Shown: positions 16,650 to 25,063 of the stretch, piece after piece
Position numbering within the stretch: the stretch's first letter is position 1
Layout of the letters: each line of letters opens with the position of its first letter
Source: an uncultured Tateyamaria sp.
GTDB taxonomy: Bacteria; Pseudomonadota; Alphaproteobacteria; Rhodobacterales; Rhodobacteraceae
Direction: 5' to 3'
NCBI RefSeq assembly: GCF_947503045.1
Contig: NZ_CANNCF010000001.1
Location: 682,001 to 746,000 of the forward strand
Length of the DNA: 64,000 nucleotides
The notes under the pieces: generated by a model
Told to the model about the DNA's origin: nothing
Seen by the model: the letters and a program-made list of their open reading frames with translations, nothing else
Databases searched by the model: none
Program-made: the position numbers and the translations under genes

Positions 16650-17659
16650 TCAAACGTCCCCGCTACACGGCCCAGTAGCATGAAGGCGCGCGCGGTGCGG
16701 GTGTCGCTGAGGGCGGCGATTTCGGCATCTGTTGCGGTTTCGGCAAAGCCCGAGATCGTCTTGTCAAAGCGGCGCAGGAAATGGTGCGCAGCATCGCGAA
16801 AGATCGGGTCCTGCTTCATCCGCCCAGCCGTCAATGCCAGTGACGAGCGGTCGCGCACCCCGCCAAGGGCTGCGACGGGGCGACCGCGCGCGCCGTTGGC
16901 GAACTGGCGCCAAATTTCGGGGCGGGCGCGGTCGGGGCGCAGGTCGTCCATGTAGATGCCGTCCTGACTGAGCAGCGTCAGGATGTCCTGCGCGGCCTGC
17001 ACCAACTGGGCGGTGTTGCGGTCCCGCATGGCCTTGCGCAGGGCGGCAAAGCCAACCTCGTCATCGGTGGTTTCAGGAAAATTGAGGGCGCGGATGAAAT
17101 CCTCGACCGGCAGGGGCGGTGCCATGTCTTCGGCGCTGGTGCCAAGGGCGAGGGCGGGTTGGTCGCCGCTGTCCACGGGGGCTGCCGCCGGGCGCGGCGC
17201 ATGATCGGCCTCGCGCCGGGTCTGGAAGGTGGCAAGGGCCGTTTCGGTCTTGCGCGTCGCGGCAGCGATTTCGTCCAGCTTGCGTGCCACCGAGGGTTCC
17301 CTGGAAACATTGCTGCCCTGTTGTTGGGCGATATAGGCCTGACGGATGGCGTCGATTGCGGCCTGCAGGCGCTGACTTTCCTCGCGCATGACGCGGGATG
17401 AGCGCGCCGCGGTGGCCGCGACCCAGATCATAGCCACAGGCATGAACACGGCCAGCATGGTGATGAGAAAGCGCAACCCCTCGGCGCCGGTCGTTTCAGC
17501 CCCTGTGTCGGACAGCAAAAAGAACGCAGCCGCCCCCAACAGCCAGAACGCAGACAGGAGCAACGCCACCACCTCGATCGAGGTGACACCGGCCTGACGG
17601 GGCTTGTCATAGATCCCGAGCGGGGTCGGGCGGGACGGGGGATTGGGTTTGTCGGCCAT
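16646..17659 (-). CDS. membrane protein with coiled coil, unknown function
   Basis: A 337-residue protein with two membrane helices (about residues 26-50 and 62-84) after a proline-rich N-terminus. These are followed by a charged helical region (RVMREESQRLQAAIDAIRQAY, about 90-145), a flexible Pro/Ala linker, and a C-terminal helical domain from about residue 185 (VEDFIRALNFPETTDDEVGF) to the end. It looks like a conserved Rhodobacterales protein, but I assign no function. It ends four bases short of greA's stop, with the same direction as greA, and may share its transcript. Confidence 0.75.
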   Translation of the reverse strand: MADKPNPPSRPTPLGIYDKPRQAGVTSIEVVALLLSAFWLLGAAAFFLLSDTGAETTGAEGLRFLITMLAVFMPVAMIWVAATAARSSRVMREESQRLQAAIDAIRQAYIAQQQGSNVSREPSVARKLDEIAAATRKTETALATFQTRREADHAPRPAAAPVDSGDQPALALGTSAEDMAPPLPVEDFIRALNFPETTDDEVGFAALRKAMRDRNTAQLVQAAQDILTLLSQDGIYMDDLRPDRARPEIWRQFANGARGRPVAALGGVRDRSSLALTAGRMKQDPIFRDAAHHFLRRFDKTISGFAETATDAEIAALSDTRTARAFMLLGRVAGTFD

Positions 17660-17663
17660 GGCC

Positions 17664-18134
17664 TCAGCTATAGCTGATTTTCAGCACTTCATAGGACTTT
17701 TCACCGCCCGGAGTGCGCACCTCGACGCTGTCGCCCTCTTCTTTGCCGATCAGGGCCCGTGCGATAGGCGATTTGATGTTCAAAAGTCCCTTTTCGATGT
17801 TGGCTTCGTATTCGCCAACGATCTGATAGGTCTTTTCCTCATCCGTGTCCTCGTCCACCAGCGTGACCGTGGCCCCGAACTTGATCGCGCCTGACATCTT
17901 GGACGGATCAATGACATCTGCCAGCGAAATCACACCCTCAAGCTCTTTCACGCGGCCCTCGATAAAGGACTGCTTTTCCTTGGCCGAATGGTATTCGGCA
18001 TTTTCGCTGAGGTCACCGTGTTCGCGCGCCTCGGCGATCGCCTTGATGATGGCGGGCCGCTCAACGGTCTTGAGTTGCTTGAGCTCTGTTTCCAGAGCCT
18101 GAGCCCCTGCGCGGGTCATTGGAATTTTTTCCAT
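17664..18134 (-). CDS. greA: transcription elongation factor GreA
   Basis: GreA enters the RNA polymerase secondary channel and triggers cleavage of backtracked RNA. The 156-residue product has the usual length, with the N-terminal coiled coil ([21 protein letters not shown], then [20 protein letters not shown] with the acidic tip residues) and the C-terminal FKBP-like domain. The ATG at 18134 is chosen from the family start MEKIPMT. A GC-rich hairpin sits just upstream in the leader. Confidence 0.97.
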   Translation of the reverse strand: MEKIPMTRAGAQALETELKQLKTVERPAIIKAIAEAREHGDLSENAEYHSAKEKQSFIEGRVKELEGVISLADVIDPSKMSGAIKFGATVTLVDEDTDEEKTYQIVGEYEANIEKGLLNIKSPIARALIGKEEGDSVEVRTPGGEKSYEVLKISYS

Positions 18135-18155
18135 GGGCGTCGTCCGGATAAGGTG

Positions 18156-18180
18156 CGGCGGCCCCGGTTGGGAGCCGCCG
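18156..18180 (-). promoter_or_regulatory. hairpin in the greA leader
   Basis: A seven-base-pair inverted repeat, CGGCGGC at 18156-18162 and GCCGCCG at 18174-18180, lies 22 bases upstream of the greA start. It is not followed by a T run in the direction of greA, so it is more likely a leader or mRNA structure than a complete terminator. Confidence 0.4.
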
Positions 18181-18181
18181 A

Positions 18182-18209
18182 TACATAATATGGGGTTTAC
18201 CTGACCCAA
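18182..18209 (-). promoter_or_regulatory. candidate greA promoter
   Basis: Read toward greA, TTGGGT (complement of 18204-18209) and TATGTA (complement of 18182-18187) are separated by 16 bases, a plausible sigma-70 type promoter. The match is partial and there is no experimental support. Confidence 0.35.
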
Positions 18210-18264
18210 TGGGGCGGGGGAATGCAAGCGGATTTGATCGCTACGCCCAAGTGGAGAAGGAGGT

Positions 18265-18326
18265 GTTGGGGGCTCTGCCCCCGGCCTGCGGCCTCCCCCG
18301 GGATTTTTTGAAATCAGAGAAGCAGG
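18265..18326 (+). repeat. dispersed intergenic repeat, family 1, copy B
   Basis: The fullest copy of the family: TTGGGGGCTCTGCCCCCGG, then GCCTGCGGCCTCCCCCGGGA, a TTTTTTG run and AAATCAGAGAAGC. It lies between the end of the VOC gene (18332) and the greA promoter. Comparison with the other three copies shows conserved ends and a variable middle. Confidence 0.75.
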
Positions 18327-18331
18327 GGTGC

Positions 18332-18721
18332 TTAGTCGTATTGCACGATCTCGTATTCGATCCCGTCATGGTCGTGGAAGTAGAACCGCTGGCCCGGTTC
18401 GTAGTCGTAATGCTCGCCGGGTTCGAAGCCGGTTTCCGCCACACGCGTGCGCATCGCGTCGATGTCGTCCACCACCACGGCAATGTGGTTGAGACCGCCC
18501 TTGGTGGTGTAGTTGTCTTCGCGCGCCTTCAGCCCGCCGGCCTTTGGTACATAAAGTGCGAGGTAGCGGTCGTCGGTGCCCACATGGACGGAATATCCGA
18601 CCTCGCGTGATCCGCCTGTCCAGCGCACATGCCAGCCAAATAGATCGCACATCCATTTGGCGGTCGCATCGGGGTCGGTGACGGTAAAGTTGGTGTGTTC
18701 AAGCTGTGCGGTTGCGCTCAT
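18332..18721 (-). CDS. VOC-family (glyoxalase-like) protein, probable SoxR target
   Basis: A 129-residue vicinal-oxygen-chelate fold protein, related to glyoxalase I and bleomycin-resistance proteins. The two beta-alpha-beta modules are visible: residues about 6-60 ([18 protein letters not shown]) and 77-129 ([14 protein letters not shown]). Metal ligand candidates are His9, His79 and Glu124. ATG 18721 is chosen because AAAGGAAAG lies upstream; an extended start adds an unrelated leader. A perfect SoxR operator sits in its promoter, so a role in handling redox-active or electrophilic compounds is a reasonable inference. Confidence 0.85.
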   Translation of the reverse strand: MSATAQLEHTNFTVTDPDATAKWMCDLFGWHVRWTGGSREVGYSVHVGTDDRYLALYVPKAGGLKAREDNYTTKGGLNHIAVVVDDIDAMRTRVAETGFEPGEHYDYEPGQRFYFHDHDGIEYEIVQYD

Positions 18722-18751
18722 TTCGACTTTCCTTTCGTGGTTGATAGAGGC

Positions 18752-18782
18752 AGTGTCCCACCTCAAGTCACCTTGAGGTCAA
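18752..18782 (-). promoter_or_regulatory. SoxR operator within a 19-base-spacer promoter
   Basis: CCTCAAGTCACCTTGAGG at 18761-18778 is an 18-base palindrome with the same arms as the Escherichia coli soxS operator (CCTCAAG, four-base centre, CTTGAGG). Toward the VOC gene it lies between TTGACC (complement of 18777-18782) and GACACT (complement of 18752-18757) with a spacer of exactly 19 bases. That over-long spacing is the hallmark of MerR/SoxR-activated promoters. The predicted transcript would have a leader of about 25 bases. Confidence 0.9.
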
Positions 18783-18795
18783 GAGGTTTTTTTTC

Positions 18796-19251
18796 ATGTC
18801 CGCATCCGAAGGTCTGAGCATCGGGGAAATTGCCGCGCGCACGGGGTTGGCCGTGTCCGCGATCCGCTACTACGAGGCCGAAGGTCTGATCGCACCCTGG
18901 CGCAATTCCGCCGGGCGGCGCCGGTTTCAGCGCGCCGACATCAGGCGGCTGAGTTTCGTGATGATTGCGCAGCAGTTCGGGTTCACGCTGCCCCAGATCC
19001 GGGTCGAACTGGATCGCCTGCCGCGCCATCGCGCGCCGACCAAGGCCGATTGGACCCGCATCAGCCAGACCTTTCGCACCGGCCTCGACACCCGCATCGC
19101 GCGGCTGGAACGCCTGCGCGACACGTTGGACGGCTGCATTGGCTGCGGTTGTCTGAGCCTTGAGGCCTGCGCCCTTTACAACCCAAAGGACCGTGCCGCC
19201 GCGCGTGGCACCGGGCCACGCTATCTGATGGGGGATTCGCCCGACATGTAG
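18796..19251 (+). CDS. soxR: redox-sensing transcriptional activator SoxR
   Basis: SoxR is a MerR-family dimer that senses redox-cycling compounds through a [2Fe-2S] cluster and untwists promoters with 19-base spacers. The 151-residue protein has the winged-helix SIGEIAARTGLAVSAIRYYE, the dimerisation helix, and the cluster motif CIGCGCLSLEAC, giving Cys114, Cys117, Cys119 and Cys125 in the exact C-x2-C-x-C-x5-C pattern. It is divergent from the VOC gene, and the operator lies 18 bases before its start, so it may also regulate itself. No soxS-type gene is nearby, as is usual outside enterics. Confidence 0.96.
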   Translation: MSASEGLSIGEIAARTGLAVSAIRYYEAEGLIAPWRNSAGRRRFQRADIRRLSFVMIAQQFGFTLPQIRVELDRLPRHRAPTKADWTRISQTFRTGLDTRIARLERLRDTLDGCIGCGCLSLEACALYNPKDRAAARGTGPRYLMGDSPDM

Positions 19252-19350
19252 GCGAGGTCCACGCGCATGGCGGGAAAATCTTGATCGGACGCCGCGCCCG
19301 GTCTAGCCTTTGATCATATTGATTTCGATTTTGATTTTGGAGATTTCGGC

Positions 19351-21036
19351 ATGGTCAAGAGTGCGGATATGCGCTGGTTCAAGGAGACGTTCTGGTCTGA
19401 GCTGACCGCGGCGACGAACGGCACGGTGTTTGACCCCGACATGCTGAGCGCCATCGCCTGCCAGGAAACCGGCAGCCTTTGGGCACCGATGCGCAATAAG
19501 GGCCTGTCGCGCAACGAAATTGTGCGCCTGTGCTGTGGCGACACGCTGGATGCCCCAAACCGCAACGCCTTTCCCAAGACCCGCGCCCATCTTGAGGCAG
19601 TGCCGCGCGGGGCCGAGATGTTTGCCATCGCCCGCAATGCGCTGCTCGAGATGTCCGAACATGTGCCGGGCTACGGCTTTGCCAAGACCCGGAAAAGCAA
19701 GTTCTGCCATGGCTATGGCGTGTTCCAGCTGGACCTGCAGTTTTTCAAACAGGATCCGGATTATTTCCTCGAACGCCGCTACGAGCAGTTTTCCGAAACG
19801 CTGGCCAAGGCGCTGCGCGAGTTGCTCTCGTGCCAGAAAAAGCGCGGGTTGCAGGACCGGAGCGCGATCACGGATTTCGAGTTCTGCACCATTGCGATCA
19901 CCTATAACACCGGGCGGTTTCGGCCCAACAGGGGGCTGAAACAGGGCCATTTCGATGGCGCCAAACACTATGGCGAACACATCAACGACTATCTCGCGCG
20001 GCTGCGCACCATTGCGGTGCCGGACGGGCCTGCGGTGGTGGTGCCCGACGAGGGACGTGCGGTCGTGGCCCCGCCGCGTCTGCCCGAGGCCACTGGACCA
20101 TGGCTGCGGGTGGATACGATGTCGACCTCGTTGCGGCTGCGCCGCGCCCCCGAGATCAGCGATCCCTTGACCAAGAACGTGGTCGCCGAATTGCCCGATG
20201 GCTGGCCGGTGCGCGCCTTTCGGCCACGCGCCAGGGGCGGCTTTCGCGAGGTTGAGGCGTCGCTGTCGGGTACCGTGTTCCGTGGCTTTGCCTCGGCCGA
20301 GTTCCTGACGGACGCCACGCCCGTTGCCCCGCTGGAACCTCCGGCCAAACACGATGTCGAACCGGTTTGGATGCCGCGCAAATCGGCAACCATGACCAAA
20401 CGCACTGCGCAGGCCAATGCCCATTCGCTGAATGAACCCGGCATGCCCGGTCGGGGCGGGACGTCTCCGGACGCGCTGCGCCAAAGCATCCATGACGTCA
20501 TCGCCTTTCTGAACCCCGAGAATGTCGCCCGCCACGCCCGCTATGCGCCGCGCGGGCGGCTGACCTTTTGCAACATCTATGCCCATGACTTTTGTGCGCT
20601 ATGTGGCGTGTACTTTCCCCGGGTGTGGTGGATGGACGGAGCGCTGGCCGCCATCGCGCGCGGCGAGGAGGTTGTGCCATTCTACGGCAACACCATTCAG
20701 GAAATGCGCGCCAATGCCCTGTTTCGCTGGCTCGCCGATTACGGCCCGACCTTTGGCTGGCAACGGGCGTCAAACGCAACCGAATTGCAGAACCACGCCA
20801 ATCTGGGCGCCGTCTGCCTGATCATCGCGCGACGCAAGACCGAGGGCGCCTCCGGGCACGTGTCGATGGTGGTGCCCGAAACCGAAACCCACCGCGCCCG
20901 GCGTCTGCCCGGCGGCGAAGTGTCAGCACCCCTGCAAAGTCAGGCAGGGTCGCGGAATTTCAACTACGATGCAGGCCGCACCGACTGGTGGAAGGCCGAC
21001 AAGTTTGCCGACAGCGCCATGTGGGTCCACCCCTAG
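19351..21036 (+). CDS. putative multidomain peptidoglycan hydrolase (lysozyme-like, SH3-like, NlpC/CHAP-like)
   Basis: A 561-residue protein without signal peptide or membrane helix. Residues about 1-220 resemble a lysozyme or transglycosylase fold: LSAIACQETGSLW places a candidate catalytic Glu at 39, followed by HGYGVFQLDLQFF (a GYGxxQ motif). Residues about 248-315 (WLRVDTMSTSLRLRRAPEIS) look like an SH3-like beta domain. The C-terminal domain, about 402-520, reads TFCNIYAHDFCALCGVYFP and later SGHVSMVVPE, giving a Cys407/His503 pair suited to an NlpC/P60 or CHAP-type amidase. The fold calls are by eye. It could be a phage-derived endolysin, a secreted effector or a housekeeping enzyme exported by an unseen route. 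GGAG lies about nine bases before the ATG. Confidence 0.6.
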   Translation: MVKSADMRWFKETFWSELTAATNGTVFDPDMLSAIACQETGSLWAPMRNKGLSRNEIVRLCCGDTLDAPNRNAFPKTRAHLEAVPRGAEMFAIARNALLEMSEHVPGYGFAKTRKSKFCHGYGVFQLDLQFFKQDPDYFLERRYEQFSETLAKALRELLSCQKKRGLQDRSAITDFEFCTIAITYNTGRFRPNRGLKQGHFDGAKHYGEHINDYLARLRTIAVPDGPAVVVPDEGRAVVAPPRLPEATGPWLRVDTMSTSLRLRRAPEISDPLTKNVVAELPDGWPVRAFRPRARGGFREVEASLSGTVFRGFASAEFLTDATPVAPLEPPAKHDVEPVWMPRKSATMTKRTAQANAHSLNEPGMPGRGGTSPDALRQSIHDVIAFLNPENVARHARYAPRGRLTFCNIYAHDFCALCGVYFPRVWWMDGALAAIARGEEVVPFYGNTIQEMRANALFRWLADYGPTFGWQRASNATELQNHANLGAVCLIIARRKTEGASGHVSMVVPETETHRARRLPGGEVSAPLQSQAGSRNFNYDAGRTDWWKADKFADSAMWVHP

Positions 21037-21341
21037 TCGTAAACCTGCCCGATCAGTATCTGCGGCGCGACGTTGGTGAATTTCGGAATGTCGGCAAGAA
21101 CGGGCCCCGAAGCCGCCATCGCCGCATCCAGCGCGGCCTGATCTGCAAAGACCATTGTGGCAATGGCGTGAAAGGCAGGCGCCGTGTCCGGCCCGCCCGC
21201 GATGCCCTTGGCCACCACCTTGTTCTGGATGTACGCCCCCATATGTTCGCCCACGAGACCCATATGTGTGGTCGCGTAATAGGCGTCATCGAAATGGGTT
21301 CCTTCGGCGATCGGATAGAGAACTTGCAGCGTGACTGGCAT
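21033..21341 (-). CDS. EthD-family protein
   Basis: A 102-residue dimeric alpha-beta barrel protein of the EthD type: VTLQVLYPIAEGTHFDDAYYATTHMGLV at the N-terminus and a His in THMGL characteristic of the family. EthD was first described alongside an ethyl tert-butyl ether monooxygenase, but most members have no known substrate. It ends inside the stop region of the peptidoglycan hydrolase gene (four-base convergent overlap). Confidence 0.85.
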   Translation of the reverse strand: MPVTLQVLYPIAEGTHFDDAYYATTHMGLVGEHMGAYIQNKVVAKGIAGGPDTAPAFHAIATMVFADQAALDAAMAASGPVLADIPKFTNVAPQILIGQVYD

Positions 21342-21537
21342 GGGGAATGCTCCGTTGAGTGAGGGTCAGATATGGGTATTTGCCTGACACATGGAAAGAG
21401 CCAGCGCGACCCATCGCAGCAGAACATGGATTTTACGCGGTGTCGCGATTGCATATGGGGCGGTGCTGGGCTAGCCAGCTTGGAAGGTTTTTCGCGAGGG
21501 GTGCGCCCTTCGAGACGGGATAAGGGAGTGGTCTGAC

Positions 21538-23187
21538 ATGGCCGAGATTGAACGCGAAGCGATGGAATATGACGTTGTGATCGTCGGGGCGGGCCCTGCC
21601 GGTCTGTCGGCGGCGATCCGGCTGAAACAGCTGGATGCGGACCTGAATGTGGTGGTGCTTGAAAAGGGGTCCGAAGTCGGCGCCCACATCCTGTCAGGTG
21701 CTGTGCTGGACCCTGTGGGCCTCGACGAATTGATCCCGGACTGGAAAGAAAAAGGCGCGCCCCTGAACGTTCCGGTCAAGGACGACAACTTCTATATGCT
21801 CGGCGAGGCCGGACAGATCCGTATCCCCAACTTCCCGATGCCACCGCTGATGAACAACCACGGCAACTACATCGTGTCGATGGGTAATGTCTGCCGCTGG
21901 ATGGCGGAACAGGCCGAGGAACTAGGGGTCGAGATTTTCCCCGGAATGGCATGTTCGGAACTGGTCTATGGCGACAATGGCGAAGTCAAAGGTGTTGTGG
22001 CCGGTGTCTTTGGCCTCGAGGCTGACGGGTCGATTGGCGAGAACACCGAGCCGGGCATGGAGCTGCACGGCAAATACGTGTTCCTGTCCGAAGGCGTGCG
22101 CGGGTCGCTGTCCAAAGAGGTGATCGCCAAATACGACCTCTCTGCCGGGAAAGAGCCGCAGAAATACGGCCTCGGCATGAAGGAAATCTGGGAAATCGAC
22201 CCGGACAAGCACAAGGAAGGGTCAGTGACCCACACGATGGGTTGGCCGCTGGGCAAGAATGCCGGAGGTGGATCGTTCATCTATCACCTTGAGAACAATC
22301 AGGTATACGTTGGTTTCGTGGTGCACCTGAACTACAAGAACCCGCACCTGTTCCCCTACATGGAATTCCAGCGCTTCAAGCATCACCCGATGGTGGCGGA
22401 GCTGCTGAAGGGCGGTAAACGGGTCGCCTATGGTGCGCGCGCGATCTCCGAAGGGGGATACCAGTCGATGCCCAAGATGGTGGCACCCGGAGTCGCATTG
22501 CTGGGCTGTTCGGTGGGCATGGTCAACGTCCCCCGCATCAAGGGCAACCACAACGCGATGCTGTCGGGCAAGGCCGCGGCCGAGGCGGCCTATGTCGCTA
22601 TCCGCAAAGGGCGGTCCGGCGATGAACTTGACGGCTACGAGGCGCTCGTGCGCACTGGCCCCATCGCGCACGATCTGAAAAAAGTGCGCAACGTCAAACC
22701 GTTGTGGTCGAAATACGGGCTGGTCGCCTCGCTTTTGGGTGGCGGGCTGGATATGTGGACCAACACGATCGGCTTTTCGCTGTTCGGCACGCTGGGTCAC
22801 GGCAAATCCGACGCTGAAGCCACCGAAGAGGCGTCCAAACACACACCCATCGACTATCCCAAACCCGATGGGAAATTGTCGTTCGACCGGCTGACCAACG
22901 TCGCGTTCAGTTTTACCAACCACGAGGAAAGCCAGCCCGCGCACCTGCGGCTGAGCGACGACGCCATCCCCGTCGCACAAAACCTGCCGAAATTCGCAGG
23001 CCCCTCGGCGCGCTATTGCCCCGCAGGTGTCTATGAATTTGTTGAGGAAGAGGGCAAGGACACCCGCTTTGTCATCAACTTCCAGAACTGCGTGCACTGC
23101 AAGACCTGCGACATCAAGGACCCGGCCCAGAACATCACATGGACCACGCCGCAAGGCGGGGACGGGCCGAACTATCCGAATATGTGA
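21538..23187 (+). CDS. electron transfer flavoprotein-ubiquinone oxidoreductase
   Basis: This enzyme moves electrons from acyl-CoA dehydrogenases, through ETF, to membrane ubiquinone. At 549 residues it has the expected length. The FAD-binding VVIVGAGPAGLSAAIRL opens the protein, EVGAHILSGAVLDP follows, and the C-terminal [4Fe-4S] ligands are visible in RYCPAGVYEF and NCVHCKTCDIKDPAQNI. The N-terminal residues MAEIEREAMEYD are the usual start, with GGGAGTGG upstream. Functionally it links with the acyl-CoA dehydrogenase at 4384, though the two are not adjacent. Confidence 0.95.
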   Translation: MAEIEREAMEYDVVIVGAGPAGLSAAIRLKQLDADLNVVVLEKGSEVGAHILSGAVLDPVGLDELIPDWKEKGAPLNVPVKDDNFYMLGEAGQIRIPNFPMPPLMNNHGNYIVSMGNVCRWMAEQAEELGVEIFPGMACSELVYGDNGEVKGVVAGVFGLEADGSIGENTEPGMELHGKYVFLSEGVRGSLSKEVIAKYDLSAGKEPQKYGLGMKEIWEIDPDKHKEGSVTHTMGWPLGKNAGGGSFIYHLENNQVYVGFVVHLNYKNPHLFPYMEFQRFKHHPMVAELLKGGKRVAYGARAISEGGYQSMPKMVAPGVALLGCSVGMVNVPRIKGNHNAMLSGKAAAEAAYVAIRKGRSGDELDGYEALVRTGPIAHDLKKVRNVKPLWSKYGLVASLLGGGLDMWTNTIGFSLFGTLGHGKSDAEATEEASKHTPIDYPKPDGKLSFDRLTNVAFSFTNHEESQPAHLRLSDDAIPVAQNLPKFAGPSARYCPAGVYEFVEEEGKDTRFVINFQNCVHCKTCDIKDPAQNITWTTPQGGDGPNYPNM

Positions 23188-23207
23188 TCCTGCGGGATGA
23201 CAAGACC

Positions 23208-23239
23208 AGGCCGGGCGCATCGCATTGCCCGGCCTTTTT
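23208..23239 (+). terminator. terminator after the ETF-ubiquinone oxidoreductase gene
   Basis: AGGCCGGGC (23208-23216) and GCCCGGCCT (23227-23235) form a perfect nine-base-pair stem with a ten-base loop, followed by a run of T. This is a standard intrinsic terminator 20 bases past the stop. Confidence 0.9.
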
Positions 23240-23353
23240 CGTGCGCCAATGGGCTGCGCTGGAAATCTAACCATTTCGCGAGGCCACATTGCGCCTGTAG
23301 CCAGACCTGCTAGCTTGGCCCCGAGCGTAATCCTAATCAGCAGGTGACACCCC

Positions 23354-25063
23354 GTGATCCGCACTCTTCTTCTTTGCACTGTGTTGGCCACAGGCGTCGC
23401 CGTGACACCGCATATCGCGTCTGCGGATTCGCTGTCGGGGGCCTATCTTGCCGCGCGGCAAGCGGCGATCCGCAACGATTTCGAGGCTTCCGCGCGCTAT
23501 TTCACCGCCGCTCTTGCACGCGATCCGTCCAATGTCGGGCTGATGGAGGATGTGATCGCCACCCAATTGGCCATCGGACAGATCGACCGTGCGCTGCCTG
23601 TGGCCAAGTTGCTGGAACAGCGCGGTGTGCGCAGTCAGGCCGCGCATATGACCGTGATCGCCGACCTGCTGGCGAACGGTGAATATGACACCTACCTCGA
23701 ACGCAACGTGGAAACTGCCGGAATCGGGCCGCTCGTGGACGGGTTGCTGGGCGCCTGGGCGATGATCGGGGCGGGCCGTGTCGACGAAGGCATGGCCGAG
23801 TTCGACCGCATCAGCGAGGAACGCGGCCTGCGCGGCTTTGCCCTGTATCACAAGGCGATGGCGCTGGCCTCGCTGGGTGATTTTGAAGCGTCCGAAGCAC
23901 TGTTCCTGGCCGAGGCCGGCCCGCTGCAGCGCACCCGCCGTGGTGCCATGGCACGGGCCGAAGTGCTGTCGCAACTGGCGCGCAATGACGATGCGGTGAC
24001 CTCGCTCGAGGCGGCCTTTGGCTCGTCCTCTGACCCGGAACTTGCCGCGATGGTCGAAGCGCTGAAAGCGGGCGAGACATTGCCCTTTACCCACATCACT
24101 TCGGCGCAGGACGGTGCGGCAGAGGTGTTCTATTCCGTGGCCGGTGCGCTGCGTCAGGATGCGGGGGCCGACTACACCCTGATTTATGCGCGCATTGCAC
24201 GCCACCTGCGCCCCGACCAGATTGATGCATTGTTGCTGGTCGCCGATCTGCTCGAACAGCTTGAGCAATATGCGCTCTCCAACGCGGTCTACAAGGAAGT
24301 GCCCGCAGACCATCCGGCCTTTCACGCCGCCGAATTGGGACGTGCCGCCGCCTTGCGCAAATCCGGCAAGCCTGAAGCGGCCATCGAGGTGCTCGAGCAA
24401 CTGGCCAAACGCTTTGGCGATCTCTCCATCGTGCATTCCACGCTGGGTGATGTGCTGCGCCAGCAAGACCAGTTCGAAGAGGCGACCGCCGCCTATGACC
24501 GCGCCATTGCGCTCACCCGTGAGGGCGAAGCGGGCGCATGGTTTCTGCACTATGCCCGCGCCATCACGCTGGAACGTCAGGATGAATGGCCCCGCGCCGA
24601 GGCTGATTTCCGCCGCGCGCTCGAATTGAATCCGGGCCAGCCGCAGGTGCTGAACTACCTCGGCTATTCGCTGGTCGAAAAGCAGATCAAGCTCGACGAA
24701 GCGCTGGCGATGATCGAACAGGCTGTCGAGGCCACCAATGGCGAAAGCGGCTATATCGTCGACAGTCTGGGCTGGGTGCTTTACCGCCTTGGCCGCTATG
24801 ACGAGGCGGTGGGCCACATGGAAAGCGCGGTCGAGTTGATGCCGGTCGATCCGGTGGTCAACGACCATCTGGGTGACGTTTATTGGTCTGTGGGGCGCGA
24901 ACGCGAAGCGCAGTTCCAGTGGATGCGTGCGCTCAGCTTTGTGGACCCTGACGAGGTGGACGGAGAGGCCGATCCGACCCGTATGCGCCGCAAGCTCGAG
25001 GTTGGTCTGGACGTGGTCCTCGAAGAAGAAGGCGCGCCCCCGCTCAAGGCCGCTGATGACTGA
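23354..25063 (+). CDS. secreted tetratricopeptide-repeat protein
   Basis: A 569-residue protein with an N-terminal signal sequence (MIRTLLLCTVLATGVAVTPHIASA) and TPR units along its length. The best of these lie in the last 230 residues: DQFEEATAAYDRAIALTREG, WPRAEADFRRALELNPGQPQ, VEATNGESGYIVDSLGWVLY and YDEAVGHMESAVELMPVDP. Such exported TPR proteins act as adaptors in envelope assembly, but the partner is unknown. The GTG start at 23354 is supported by the signal sequence. Its last eight bases overlap ispE, so the two are coupled. Confidence 0.85.
   Translation: MIRTLLLCTVLATGVAVTPHIASADSLSGAYLAARQAAIRNDFEASARYFTAALARDPSNVGLMEDVIATQLAIGQIDRALPVAKLLEQRGVRSQAAHMTVIADLLANGEYDTYLERNVETAGIGPLVDGLLGAWAMIGAGRVDEGMAEFDRISEERGLRGFALYHKAMALASLGDFEASEALFLAEAGPLQRTRRGAMARAEVLSQLARNDDAVTSLEAAFGSSSDPELAAMVEALKAGETLPFTHITSAQDGAAEVFYSVAGALRQDAGADYTLIYARIARHLRPDQIDALLLVADLLEQLEQYALSNAVYKEVPADHPAFHAAELGRAAALRKSGKPEAAIEVLEQLAKRFGDLSIVHSTLGDVLRQQDQFEEATAAYDRAIALTREGEAGAWFLHYARAITLERQDEWPRAEADFRRALELNPGQPQVLNYLGYSLVEKQIKLDEALAMIEQAVEATNGESGYIVDSLGWVLYRLGRYDEAVGHMESAVELMPVDPVVNDHLGDVYWSVGREREAQFQWMRALSFVDPDEVDGEADPTRMRRKLEVGLDVVLEEEGAPPLKAADD

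Noticed and set aside
19351..21036. A prophage region around the peptidoglycan hydrolase
   Set aside because: Neighbouring genes are soxR, EthD and ETF-QO; no capsid, portal, tail, integrase or holin gene is visible.
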